From positions 1-40,167 of the IMG/VR virus record IMGVR_UViG_3300046517_000351: a stretch of 40,167 nt of DNA, one strand, 5' to 3'. Made by a program: the position numbers and the translations under genes. Below, in pieces: positions 30,784 to 37,602 of this stretch. Numbering within the stretch: position 1 is the stretch's first letter; the number at the start of each line of letters is the position of its first letter. Below the pieces are notes generated by a model. The model searched no databases, was not told the origin of the DNA, and saw only the letters and a list, made by a program, of their open reading frames with translations. The DNA comes from a virus.

Positions 30784-31238
30784 TACGCCTGGGCTGCTTC
30801 CGCTGCCTTGGCTCGCTCTGCCGCGTGGAATCGTGCGTCGTGACCGGGGAGGAACCGTCCGCCCTTAGTCGTGCCGCCGCATCCGCAACCGCAGTCCTGT
30901 CCGGCCTTCGCCTTTCGCACTGCCTTCGGCTTGGCAACCGCTGCCTCTGCCGCCTTGTCCGATGCCGTGTCGGTCTTACCCGCCGCTTGCATCTTCTTGA
31001 TCTGCGCCGCCGTCAAACCGACTGCGGCTGGTGCATCCTTGGCCACTGCTGCGTAGCCCTCCTGTACTTGGCCCCGATCGTAAAACATCGGGGAGGGTTC
31101 TCTTGGCCCCGCCGGGTGCGTCTTCGGCAGTCCGACGTGACCGCTGTTGGGACAGTATAACTGAGCGGTCCCCTTTAAGTCAAGGAGCAACCCGCCATCA
31201 ACCGGGCAGAGCGGCCCCCATTCTCGCGCTGCTGCCAT
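30783..31238 (-). CDS. GHDA-module protein (copy 1)
   Basis: This 151-aa protein starts at an ATG 7 bases after GGAGG. The N-terminus has a possible zinc pair (LCPVDGGLL, YCPNSGHVG). An Ala/Lys-rich helical middle (60-112) leads to CGCGCGGTTKGGRFLPGHDA (116-135) and a basic end. The same block, CxCGCGG-x3-6-RF[LV]PGHDA, appears in the proteins at 34267-35004 and 35978-36778. The three may bind the same partner or nucleic acid. The Cys and His residues suggest a zinc fold. Function unknown. Confidence 0.72.
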   Translation of the reverse strand: MAAAREWGPLCPVDGGLLLDLKGTAQLYCPNSGHVGLPKTHPAGPREPSPMFYDRGQVQEGYAAVAKDAPAAVGLTAAQIKKMQAAGKTDTASDKAAEAAVAKPKAVRKAKAGQDCGCGCGGTTKGGRFLPGHDARFHAAERAKAAEAAQA

Positions 31239-31240
31239 CG

Positions 31241-31387
31241 TCAGTCCTCCCATAGGTCGAACGTGATCGACCGCTTCGAGCGAGGGTACCGGACGACCAG
31301 CCAGAGCGACGTCATCAGCAGCGCCCACCCGGACCGGACGCCCTGTGACGCCGGGACCGTGATTGACGCCGTGACTTTGTGCGCCAT
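31241..31387 (-). CDS. small hypothetical protein with hydrophobic segment
   Basis: This 48-aa protein lies between two real genes with 4 and 2 base gaps. It carries a hydrophobic run (GWALLMTSLWLVVRY) flanked by polar and basic residues (PRSKRSITFDLWED). The ribosome site is weak (AGGG very near the ATG). The spacing and the length of open frame support a gene, but confidence is moderate. Confidence 0.5.
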   Translation of the reverse strand: MAHKVTASITVPASQGVRSGWALLMTSLWLVVRYPRSKRSITFDLWED

Positions 31388-31391
31388 GGCC

Positions 31392-32099
31392 CTATTCTTT
31401 GCTGACTGCATCGACCTTCTCCTGCGCTTCCGCCACGAGGTCTGCCGTCCAATCGGACAGATCGGGCTTGCAGTCTTCGCAGTCTTCCCGGGCTTGGTCG
31501 ATGTCGCTGGCCGACACCTGATCCGGCTCGTCGCCGACCATGTCGTCGGTGTGCTTCTCGCACCACGCCTCTGTCTCGTCCGGGTCGTCGTAGTCGCCCG
31601 CTTCCCAATCCATGATCTCGGAGTCTTGGAGCGTCTGCGCCCATTCTGCGAATTGCGCCCCGGCCCCACTGTCGCCGCCCATCGACTCCGCAGCGTCTTC
31701 GTACTGCGAGGCGACAGACTCGATCGCGTCCCGGACCTCCTGCAAGATGTCGTTGACCTGCTCCTTGACGTCATCCGCCGAGTCGCTGCCGTTCCACGTG
31801 AAACCGCCCAACGTGTCGCCCGCCGACTCCTGCGCCCCTAGGACCTCGGAGTAAAGCGAACTGTCCATCTCGGACGGGCGGGGGTGATGCTGCATGCACC
31901 CGATCGTCTTCCGGGCTCGGAACCCGGGGGCGAACCATAGGTATTGCTGGCCCTTCTCGATGTAGTCACCGCGTCGGCACACCAGCACGAGCCGGGGACC
32001 GTCGCCGTGTGTCGGGTCGTCTGGACCGCCCACGGTCTTGACCGGGAGTCGGGTCTTGCCCGCCCGCCCAACGAACCTGCTGTAATGAACTCTGGCCAT
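31392..32099 (-). CDS. early hypothetical protein, MARVHY-type with coiled coil
   Basis: This 235-aa protein starts at an ATG after GGAGG and directly downstream of an early promoter module. MARVHYSRFVGRAGKTR, CRRGDYIEKGQQYLWFAPGF, then CMQHHPRPSEMDSSLYS followed by a long acidic helical region (DDVKEQVNDILQEVRDAIES ... EWAQTLQDSEIMDW) is a layout I have seen in unrelated phage genomes, without known function. The tail contains REDCEDCKPDLSDW. A coiled-coil adaptor protein is plausible. It heads an operon that continues through the GHDA protein and the recombination genes. Confidence 0.7.
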   Translation of the reverse strand: MARVHYSRFVGRAGKTRLPVKTVGGPDDPTHGDGPRLVLVCRRGDYIEKGQQYLWFAPGFRARKTIGCMQHHPRPSEMDSSLYSEVLGAQESAGDTLGGFTWNGSDSADDVKEQVNDILQEVRDAIESVASQYEDAAESMGGDSGAGAQFAEWAQTLQDSEIMDWEAGDYDDPDETEAWCEKHTDDMVGDEPDQVSASDIDQAREDCEDCKPDLSDWTADLVAEAQEKVDAVSKE

Positions 32100-32116
32100 C
32101 TGGCCCTCCTTCCGTG

Positions 32117-32170
32117 CCGGGACCGCCCCGGACCTGCGAGTATTAAACCACACCGTCTCCGGTTCGTCAA
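32117..32170 (-). promoter_or_regulatory. early promoter and leader module (for the gene at 31392-32099)
   Basis: TTGACG (32170-32165), 17 bp, TGG-TTTAAT (-10 at 32147-32142), then the inverted repeat CCGGGGCGGTCCCGG (32131-32117) and a GAAGGAGG ribosome site. Confidence 0.9.
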
Positions 32171-32175
32171 GTATT

Positions 32176-32210
32176 CGGCCCGGGTCACCCTTTCACGATT
32201 ACCCGGGCCG
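32176..32210 (-). terminator. terminator hairpin
   Basis: A perfect 10-bp stem CGGCCCGGGT ... ACCCGGGCCG with a 15-base loop follows the stop at 32222 by 11 bases and precedes the next early promoter, separating the two transcription units. Confidence 0.7.
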
Positions 32211-32221
32211 ATTTCCGACGA

Positions 32222-33154
32222 TCAGTCTACCAAACGTACCTCCTGCTTCGGGGTGCCGCCCCGGACGCCCGGGCGAACACCGATCTGACGACCTGCGTCC
32301 TGTCCAGCGCGGTACGCGTCGATGTCTCGACTCGCCCACTTTCGCTGCTCTGCTCGCGCCTGAGCGTCCCAATATTTCTGGTTCGCCCGGGCTGCGGCAT
32401 CCCGCTGCCGCTTGGTGAGAGGCTTGACCGTGACCGTCTCGGTTGAGATCGGGCTGCGAGCCGCCATGTACTCGTCCCACGTCGCGTACCCGGCTTGCTG
32501 TGCTTGCCAGTCCCGGATCGCGGCCTTCTTGTCGAGCACCAGCGCATTCACCGCCGGGGCTGACTCGCGGTCGCGCTTGGCCGACCACAGAGCCGACACC
32601 ACCTGCTCGATCGCGCCCTCGACCCATGACTGCTTCGCCCGGAGCGGATGCCGCCCGTCTGCGCTGAAATCGCGCTCGGCGTCGTGCGTGGACATCGCCC
32701 ACTGCTTGGCGTACGCCTTCAACTCGGCCCACCGGGTCTTGCCGAACTCGTCCTGCAAGCGCTCGATCTCCCGGGCGAGGAACTCGAAGATGTATGTCGC
32801 CATCTCGACGTCGTCCTTGCGACCGATGTACCGGCCCGTTGAGTCAGACCAGCCGCTGCCGCTCGACGCGTAGACCAAGCAGTCTGACGTCTGGCCGCAC
32901 GCCACGAACAGGTCGTATTTCCAGCCGCCCGGCTTGCCGCGCTTGCGGAGCGTCGTGCGCTCCTGCTCGACGATGCCAGCACCGGTCCGCTTGTCCACCT
33001 TCAACGACTCGATGTCGCCGGTGGTCAACTGGTACTCGATCATCATGGCTTGGGCCTTGGCCGCTGCCGCTGCCGCCTCGTGCTCGTTCGGGTTGTTGCC
33101 CGCGAGCGCTAGCAGTTTCATCACCTTCTCGGCGATTGTCTCGTTGACCGCCAT
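32222..33154 (-). CDS. DUF2786-type protein
   Basis: This 310-aa protein starts at an ATG with GGAGG upstream, downstream of an early promoter. The first 50 residues (AEKVMKLLALAGNNPNEHEA then KAQAMMIEYQLTTGDI) match the DUF2786 N-terminal domain, which occurs in phages and plasmids and has no known role. The middle (KYDLFVACGQTSDCLVYAS, GRKDDVEMATYIFEFLAREI) continues the related C-terminal part. The rest is charged helix with several aromatic pairs (RQRDAAARANQKYWDAQARA). It ends GGTPKQEVRLVD. Early expression and strong promoter suggest a host-takeover function. Confidence 0.8.
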   Translation of the reverse strand: MAVNETIAEKVMKLLALAGNNPNEHEAAAAAAKAQAMMIEYQLTTGDIESLKVDKRTGAGIVEQERTTLRKRGKPGGWKYDLFVACGQTSDCLVYASSGSGWSDSTGRYIGRKDDVEMATYIFEFLAREIERLQDEFGKTRWAELKAYAKQWAMSTHDAERDFSADGRHPLRAKQSWVEGAIEQVVSALWSAKRDRESAPAVNALVLDKKAAIRDWQAQQAGYATWDEYMAARSPISTETVTVKPLTKRQRDAAARANQKYWDAQARAEQRKWASRDIDAYRAGQDAGRQIGVRPGVRGGTPKQEVRLVD

Positions 33155-33172
33155 TTCTGGCCTCCTTTCGAT

Positions 33173-33226
33173 CGGGCGACCGCCGCCCGCTGCAAGGATT
33201 AAAGCACACCACGTCGGGCGTGTCAA
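33173..33226 (-). promoter_or_regulatory. early promoter and leader module (for the gene at 32222-33154)
   Basis: TTGACA (33226-33221), 17 bp, TGC-TTTAAT (-10 at 33203-33198), then the variant inverted repeat CGGGCGGCGGTCGCCCG (33189-33173) and GAAAGGAGG. The -35 begins 3 bases after the previous stop. Confidence 0.92.
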
Positions 33227-33229
33227 GTA

Positions 33230-33643
33230 TTAGTCTTCCCGTTCCTCCCACGAGCCGTCTGACATGAGCACCCGCCGCTTCCATGGTTGAGGCGACCGTG
33301 CCTCGCCGACGCCGCGATGCGCCCGACTAGTGCTCACCGCCGATACATTGATGGCATTCCGCCCGGCGACCTCGTGTGCTTCGTGGCTGGGCAAGAAACC
33401 GCTGCTCTTGTGCCCATTAGCGCGCGCCTTCGCCGACGCCTCCCTCTGCCTCTTGTTCCGGCATAGGTGACATTCCAGGGCGTGTTTGCCCTTGAACCCG
33501 CCACACGCGCAGATGATGCTCCCGGTCGCCCTCGGTTGAGACGCGATTACGTGGCGGGCTTTCCCGGTCGCCCCGGGGAGGATCGCCGCGACCTCTGCCG
33601 ACAGTGCCATATCGTCGTGGTTGCGTGTTCGTTTGACGCTCAT
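33230..33643 (-). CDS. small Cys/His-containing hypothetical protein
   Basis: This 137-aa protein starts at an ATG overlapping the stop of the membrane peptide (ATGA at 33640-33643). It contains CACGGFKGKHALECHLC (C-x-C ... C-x-x-C), likely one zinc site, preceded by ATGKARHVIASQPRATGS and followed by a basic KRQREASAKARANGHKS segment, giving it the look of a small DNA-binding protein. It ends with RRVLMSDGSWEERED. It is the third gene of a small early operon. Function unknown. Confidence 0.65.
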   Translation of the reverse strand: MSVKRTRNHDDMALSAEVAAILPGATGKARHVIASQPRATGSIICACGGFKGKHALECHLCRNKRQREASAKARANGHKSSGFLPSHEAHEVAGRNAINVSAVSTSRAHRGVGEARSPQPWKRRVLMSDGSWEERED

Positions 33644-33732
33644 TTGGACACCCACAGGTACAGGACCATTAGGACCGCGTACAGGACGACGACCGCCGCG
33701 ATGACGATCTCAATCCACGACAGGACGTTCAT
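33640..33732 (-). CDS. single-span membrane peptide
   Basis: This 30-aa peptide (MNVLSWIEIVIAAVVVLYAV plus LMVLYLWVSK) is one long hydrophobic helix with a short polar start and a lysine end. It is translationally coupled on both sides (ATGA overlaps at 33729-33732 and 33640-33643). Tiny membrane peptides of this kind in early phage operons can disturb or remodel the host membrane or exclude other phages. Confidence 0.6.
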   Translation of the reverse strand: MNVLSWIEIVIAAVVVLYAVLMVLYLWVSK

Positions 33733-34163
33733 TCCGGGGCTGGTCCGTAGCCGACGCACCCGCGTTCGTCCTCGCGCCCGTCGCCGGGCTGGACGCCCCC
33801 GGATACCTCTGCGCCTGTCTCGTGCAAGGACGGGGCATCGTCGGGGCTCCCCGTGGACTCCGGCATGTACGCCGGGACGATCATGTTGTCGCCGTCCAGA
33901 TAGTAAGCGACCAGATCGTCGAGCGACATCGCGCTGATCTTGTCCCACTCCGCCCGGTCGTCCTCGTCCGTCGGGTCGTCGCGCATGTACGACAGGTCGT
34001 CGAGGATGTGGGCTCGGAGGTCGTCGTCGTTGCGGATGAAGAACACGCCGTCCTCCGGCCCCTGCCGATCTAGAATCGCTGCCGGGTAGTCGAACCACCC
34101 GAACCGGCCCTGCGGTGTCACGTCCGCCGGGAAATCGCGGTGATCTCCTGCCATGTCTGCCAT
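33729..34163 (-). CDS. acidic early hypothetical protein
   Basis: This 144-aa protein starts at an ATG 8 bases after AAGGAG. The first half is compact (GRFGWFDYPAAILDRQGPED, GVFFIRNDDDLRAHILDDL, YMRDDPTDEDDRAEWDKISA), very acidic with many aromatic residues; the last third is Gly/Pro/Glu-rich. A strongly acidic early phage protein may mimic DNA or bind a host enzyme, but no family is recognisable. It starts a three-gene coupled operon. Confidence 0.65.
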   Translation of the reverse strand: MADMAGDHRDFPADVTPQGRFGWFDYPAAILDRQGPEDGVFFIRNDDDLRAHILDDLSYMRDDPTDEDDRAEWDKISAMSLDDLVAYYLDGDNMIVPAYMPESTGSPDDAPSLHETGAEVSGGVQPGDGREDERGCVGYGPAPE

Positions 34164-34266
34164 CTCGATTGCTCCTTCTCCCGGGGACCGTCCCGGGCTT
34201 ACCGGGCGGGACGTCGTGCCCGCCCGTGCTGCTATTAGACCACCCCGGGCAATCCCCGGGTGTGGG
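34164..34266 (-). promoter_or_regulatory. leader with short-spacer promoter variant and two hairpins
   Basis: TCTAAT (34239-34234) lies 7 bases after TTGCCC (34252-34247), 10 bases closer than in the standard module. A perfect CGGGCGGG ... CCCGCCCG hairpin lies in the leader, then the leader motif in the form CCGGGACGGTCCCCGG before the ribosome site. CACCCGGG ... CCCGGGGTG at 34243-34262 probably terminates the gene ending at 34267. Confidence 0.55.
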
Positions 34267-35004
34267 TTAGAACCGGAAGAACTCTGCGAGCGCCTTCGGC
34301 CCGGGGAGTGTGTTGGCATGTCGGCCCTTATGACCGGCTGGCTTGATGCATTTGCTGGTTGGCCCGGTTGACCGGGTGCGGAACTGGACGCCGCAGTCGG
34401 TCTTGACGCCCGGCAGGACCGCTGGCTTGATCGCCTTCGCGTTGTGCCCGGCGATGACTGCGGCGGCATCGTGGTCGCCGACCGGGTGTTCGCCCCGGTT
34501 CTGCGCTTCAATCTCCCCGCGCAGCGCCTTGACGACGGACGCGGCCTTCGCGTCGTGGCCCGGGAGGAACCGGCTCTTCTTGCCCTTCGGCGAGCCGCCG
34601 CAACCGCACTGGCAGCGCTTGATGCCCGCCTCGTTCAGCCCCGCCGCGACCGCCTGTCCGACCAGCGCGTCCGCGATGTACGGGCGGGAGTGCCCACCGA
34701 ACTCGTCCATGTTGACCTGAACTGCCTTCATGAGCGTGTTCATGCAGGGGGCTTGGTGCATGTTGCCCCACGTCCAGCACCCGTTCTCGTAGGCGGACTC
34801 GCTGTACGGGTCTTTGACGCCGAACGCTGACGCCCACTCGGTGTCGAGCGCCACGAGCGCGTCGATGATCGTCTCGCCCTCGAACGTCTCGACGAACACG
34901 TCCCCGAGCCGCTTCTGCTGCTTGGCGATGTCCGCGCACCCGGCCTTGTGGAACTCCGGGTCGCCGTTCTCGTTCTTGTTGATGACCGTGATCTTGACTG
35001 CCAT
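34267..35004 (-). CDS. GHDA-module protein (copy 2)
   Basis: This 245-aa protein is preceded by a complete early promoter and GAAAGGAG. The N-terminal half is unlike copy 1 (ITVINKNENGDPEFHKAGC, DVFVETFEGETIIDALVALD, then TWGNMHQAPCMNTLMKAVQV). Residues 131-155 hold the module CQCGCGG-x7-RFLPGHDA. The C-terminal part has two more cysteines and KCIKPAGHKGRHANTLPG, another possible metal site. It could act in DNA or RNA binding; no known domain was recognised. Confidence 0.72.
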   Translation of the reverse strand: MAVKITVINKNENGDPEFHKAGCADIAKQQKRLGDVFVETFEGETIIDALVALDTEWASAFGVKDPYSESAYENGCWTWGNMHQAPCMNTLMKAVQVNMDEFGGHSRPYIADALVGQAVAAGLNEAGIKRCQCGCGGSPKGKKSRFLPGHDAKAASVVKALRGEIEAQNRGEHPVGDHDAAAVIAGHNAKAIKPAVLPGVKTDCGVQFRTRSTGPTSKCIKPAGHKGRHANTLPGPKALAEFFRF

Positions 35005-35022
35005 TTCGGGCTCCTTTCGCTG

Positions 35023-35075
35023 TCGGGACCGCCCCGATCTACACGTATTAAAGCAGATCGAGGACGTCCTGTCAA
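35023..35075 (-). promoter_or_regulatory. early promoter and leader module (for the gene at 34267-35004)
   Basis: TTGACA (35075-35070), 17 bp, TGC-TTTAAT (-10 at 35052-35047), then TCGGGGCGGTCCCGA (35037-35023) and GAAAGGAG. Confidence 0.92.
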
Positions 35076-35087
35076 GTATTGACGTTG

Positions 35088-35798
35088 CTACTCCGCACCG
35101 AACCCCCGCTCGACGCTCAACTTGCCGAAGCAGATCGGGCCGATGCCCCGGGCGATCGACTGCTCGTCGGTGAGGGTCGCCCCGCACACGACGCAGACGC
35201 CGTACAACTGCCCCATCTCCATCGCTTGCTCCGCCGTCAGCCGCCGCTCCGGGGTGCACTCGCGGACCAGACCCGGGACGTACTCCCACGACCCGTGCCC
35301 GTCCTCGATGTTCAGCCGCTTCGCGTAGGGCTTGCCCGAGCCGTGGACGGCCATCTGGACCTTAACCACGACGCCGTCAACCATGTACCAGCCGTCCGTC
35401 GCCTCGACGACCGGGGCTGCGACCGGGGCTGCGACCGGGGGCTTGGGCTTCGCGTCCTCGCGAGCCTTGCAGTTGAGGATGACCTCGATCACGCGATCCG
35501 TGAATCGCAACTTGCCCTCGGACATCTCGCCCTTCAACGTCAGCATGAACTGCCACGTGCCCTGATACCCGGCGAGGAACTCGATCGCCTCGCGCATGCC
35601 CGGGTTCACCGGCTTCGGCTCGCCCGTGCCCTTGGGCAGTTCGGAGTCGCTCACCGCGACCGTCGTCGTGTCCCGCGCTACCGGGGCAGCGAACCCGCCC
35701 GCCGCGCCCTTGCAGGTGTAGCACCCGGGGCACACCGCGTAATGGGCTGCCTTCATGCGCTCGACGCTGTCGTTCAGGACGTCTGCTCGTGTCGTCAT
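35088..35798 (-). CDS. DUF6011-like Cys-rich protein
   Basis: This 236-aa protein (ATG with GAAAGGAG) begins with CPGCYTCKG (23-31), a zinc-type cluster. A charged helical part follows (GMREAIEFLAGYQGTWQFML), then a Pro/Ala repeat (PPVAAPVAAPVV), a beta segment (GWYMVDGVVVKVQMAV), and finally VCVVCGATLTDEQSIARGIG with PICFGK. The Cys pair, LTDxxSI and GIGPxC arrangement is that of DUF6011, a small zinc domain often appended to phage proteins. It is unknown what it binds. It has its own early promoter. Confidence 0.78.
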   Translation of the reverse strand: MTTRADVLNDSVERMKAAHYAVCPGCYTCKGAAGGFAAPVARDTTTVAVSDSELPKGTGEPKPVNPGMREAIEFLAGYQGTWQFMLTLKGEMSEGKLRFTDRVIEVILNCKAREDAKPKPPVAAPVAAPVVEATDGWYMVDGVVVKVQMAVHGSGKPYAKRLNIEDGHGSWEYVPGLVRECTPERRLTAEQAMEMGQLYGVCVVCGATLTDEQSIARGIGPICFGKLSVERGFGAE

Positions 35799-35799
35799 T

Positions 35800-35869
35800 T
35801 CCACTCCTTTCGGCCCCAACCGCCGGGACCATCTGCGAGTATTAAAGCACACCACGTCGGGGCTGTCAA
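35800..35869 (-). promoter_or_regulatory. early promoter and leader module (for the gene at 35088-35798)
   Basis: TTGACA (35869-35864), 17 bp, TGC-TTTAAT (-10 at 35846-35841). The leader repeat is rearranged here to GGTCCCGGCGGTTGGGGCC, still an inverted repeat, followed by GAAAGGAG. Confidence 0.92.
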
Positions 35870-35887
35870 GTATTACCCGGACACGGG

Positions 35888-35922
35888 ACGACCCCCGACT
35901 GCCTCCCGGAGTCGAGGGTCGT
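35888..35922 (-). terminator. terminator hairpin
   Basis: ACGACCCcCGACT and AGTCGaGGGTCGT pair with one mismatch around a 9-base loop, and further GGGAC/GTCCC pairing extends the stem. It lies after the stop at 35978 and before the next early promoter. Confidence 0.6.
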
Positions 35923-35977
35923 TGGTCCCGCTGCCCGAACCGCCAGAGTACCACCCGGTGGAATCCCCGGCGTCGGG

Positions 35978-36778
35978 TTAGAACGGCAGGGCTGCGTCCG
36001 CTGCCTTGGCTGCTGCCTTGTCCGACTGCAACTGCGCATGCTGCTCCTTGGAGTCCCGCGACTGCGCCTTCACCTGCGCCGCTTGCGCCTTCGCTGCGGC
36101 ATGCTCGGCGACCGTCGCGAACCCGGCCTTGATGGCCGCGTGGTAGCGGGCGTCGTGACCCGGGACGAACCGACGAAGCGTCAGCCCGCCGCAACCGCAC
36201 GTGCACGGCTTGGGCGTCAGCATGACCGGACGAGCCGCCTTGATCGCGACCTTCGCGGCCTTGGTGTCGCCCGCTGCGATGGCGTCGATCATCGCCGAGA
36301 TGAACATCGCCCCGCCGATGGCGTGGTTGTCGCCACCGCACCGGCAGTCGCACGGGCTGTCTGGCGATGCGAACATGCACTCCCCGACACACGGGGTGAG
36401 CGACACGAGCCGCGTCCCCGCCCACGTCGGACCGGGCGTCCGCTCGTCTGTCTCGTCGTTGACGTCGAACTCGCCGAACACGCCCCGGAGGGCAGTCAGC
36501 GCGTCCGCGATCTGTGGCCGCTCGACCTTGACCGACGTCGGCTCCGGCGTGGGTTCCTGCTCGATCAGGTACGCCTTGATCTTGTCGAGCAGGTCGGTGA
36601 CTGCTGCCAGTCGGGACGTGCCCTTGCCCACGATTTCCAGCGGATCGGTCAGGGTCTCGACGACCACTAGCGCCGTCTGGCCTTTGCCCCCGCCGCCAAA
36701 GATCACGCCGTCCTGCGGGATGTCCGTCAGGTCGGTGATCTCGTTGAGCACGAGCCCGATGTTGTACTCCTGTGCCAT
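35978..36778 (-). CDS. GHDA-module protein (copy 3, double Cys cluster)
   Basis: This 266-aa protein has its own early promoter and GAAAGGAGG. The first 75 residues are a compact alpha/beta domain (IFGGGGKGQTALVVVETL). Cysteines at 130-149 (TPCVGECMF, SPCDCRCGGDNHAIGGAM) form a first cluster, followed by a helix, then PCTCGCGGLTLRRFVPGHDA (191-210) and a long Ala/Lys/Gln helical tail ending AADAALPF. Of the three copies it has the most complete module, with a second CxCxCGG upstream. A zinc-binding nucleic-acid- or host-factor-binding role is likely. Confidence 0.74.
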   Translation of the reverse strand: MAQEYNIGLVLNEITDLTDIPQDGVIFGGGGKGQTALVVVETLTDPLEIVGKGTSRLAAVTDLLDKIKAYLIEQEPTPEPTSVKVERPQIADALTALRGVFGEFDVNDETDERTPGPTWAGTRLVSLTPCVGECMFASPDSPCDCRCGGDNHAIGGAMFISAMIDAIAAGDTKAAKVAIKAARPVMLTPKPCTCGCGGLTLRRFVPGHDARYHAAIKAGFATVAEHAAAKAQAAQVKAQSRDSKEQHAQLQSDKAAAKAADAALPF

Positions 36779-36796
36779 CTCTGGCCTCCTTTCGAA

Positions 36797-36849
36797 CCGG
36801 GACCGCCCCGGATTGATGCCATTAAAGCACAGCGGGGAGAGGCTGTCAA
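36797..36849 (-). promoter_or_regulatory. early promoter and leader module (for the gene at 35978-36778)
   Basis: TTGACA (36849-36844), 17 bp, TGC-TTTAAT (-10 at 36826-36821), then CCGGGGCGGTCCCGG (36811-36797) and GAAAGGAGG. Confidence 0.92.
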
Positions 36850-36866
36850 TCCCCCCCGCCGGAACC

Positions 36867-37124
36867 TCAGGCGACCTCGCCCCACGCCGCGTCGAACGCG
36901 GCATCGACCAGATCATCGGCCACGTCGAGCGGCCCAAACCCGGGGCACTCGCACGGGACCTCCAAGCAATCGAACGGGGCAGACCACCGATGATCGGGGT
37001 TCGCATGCCCACACCCGGGGCAAGCCAACAGCCGCGACTCACCGAAATCGCGCCCGGCAGACCGGAGCGCGGCAACATGAGCGTCAAACCCGAGACGCAC
37101 CTGAACGTCGCGAAGAGAATCCAC
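36867..37124 (-). CDS. small Cys-rich early protein
   Basis: This 85-aa protein starts at GTG after AAAGGAGG, under its own promoter. RDVQVRLGFDAHVAALRSAG at the front is helical. ACPGCGHANPDHRW and DCLEVPCECPGFG give at least five cysteines and two histidines, consistent with a zinc ribbon. The C-terminus is acidic (DVADDLVDAAFDAAWGEVA). It is an early protein of unknown function. Confidence 0.68.
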   Translation of the reverse strand: MDSLRDVQVRLGFDAHVAALRSAGRDFGESRLLACPGCGHANPDHRWSAPFDCLEVPCECPGFGPLDVADDLVDAAFDAAWGEVA

Positions 37125-37142
37125 GACAAACCTCCTTTACCG

Positions 37143-37196
37143 CCGGGACCGCCCCGGCACGGGTCTATTAAACCACACGTCCGGGGCGGGTGTCAA
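37143..37196 (-). promoter_or_regulatory. early promoter and leader module (for the gene at 36867-37124)
   Basis: TTGACA (37196-37191), 18 bp, TGG-TTTAAT (-10 at 37172-37167), then CCGGGGCGGTCCCGG (37157-37143) and AAAGGAGG. The -35 begins 3 bases after the previous stop. Confidence 0.9.
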
Positions 37197-37199
37197 GGA

Positions 37200-37460
37200 T
37201 TACCGGCGAACGATCAGCAGATAGTCGCCGATGTCGTCAGTGCCCAACTGCGTGTCCAGATGCCAACCCGTCCGCCGGACCAGCCGCCGGACCAGCGCGT
37301 GTGCCCCGGTCATCGCCCGCCGTCGCTCGATGTGGTGGTCGAGCCCGGGTAGCGGGACGTCGGCCACGCCCACCTGTTCGAGGTTGCGCCCGATCTCCTT
37401 GGCTGTGGGTTCCAGACCCCGGAACGGGTCGCCCGGGATCGCTGATCGTCCGCTCGTCAT
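37200..37460 (-). CDS. first early gene, small hypothetical protein
   Basis: This 86-aa protein (ATG with AAGGAGG) is the first gene after the end of the late operon, so it is probably among the first made after infection. Sequence features: ELEPTAKEIGRNL-like helix, VPLPGLDHHIERRRAMTGAH (three histidines) and LVRRLVRRTGWHLDTQL, ending DDIGDYLLIVRR. It is basic and has no cysteines. No family was recognised; a DNA- or polymerase-binding role would fit its basic helix. Confidence 0.65.
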   Translation of the reverse strand: MTSGRSAIPGDPFRGLEPTAKEIGRNLEQVGVADVPLPGLDHHIERRRAMTGAHALVRRLVRRTGWHLDTQLGTDDIGDYLLIVRR

Positions 37461-37521
37461 GCGAGCCTCCTTACTATGTCCCGGACCGCCCGGGTTACAC
37501 CCATTGAAACACCCCCGTCAA
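37461..37521 (-). promoter_or_regulatory. leader with short-spacer promoter variant (first early gene)
   Basis: TTGACG (37521-37516) and TTCAAT (37508-37503) are separated by only 7 bases, as in the copy near 34.2 kb. The leader motif appears as CCCGGGCGGTCCGGG and is followed by AAGGAGG. Confidence 0.55.
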
Positions 37522-37533
37522 TCCCCCTGCCGT

Positions 37534-37576
37534 CGCGTGTCACGGGAGCCCCGACGATGGCCCTCCGTGACACGCG
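37534..37576 (-). terminator. hairpin between the end of the late operon and the early genes
   Basis: CGCGTGTCACGG (37534-37545) and CCGTGACACGCG (37565-37576) form a perfect 12-bp stem around a 19-base loop, 26 bases after the last late stop at 37603. It is probably the late terminator; an operator or DNA-processing site is possible because the stem is long and symmetric. Confidence 0.65.
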
Positions 37577-37602
37577 GGATGGCGGGGCGGTGTCCGTGTG
37601 CC

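Noticed and set aside
37534-37576. attachment site for integration
   Set aside because: No integrase or excisionase gene is present; the perfect stem right after the late operon is better explained as a terminator.
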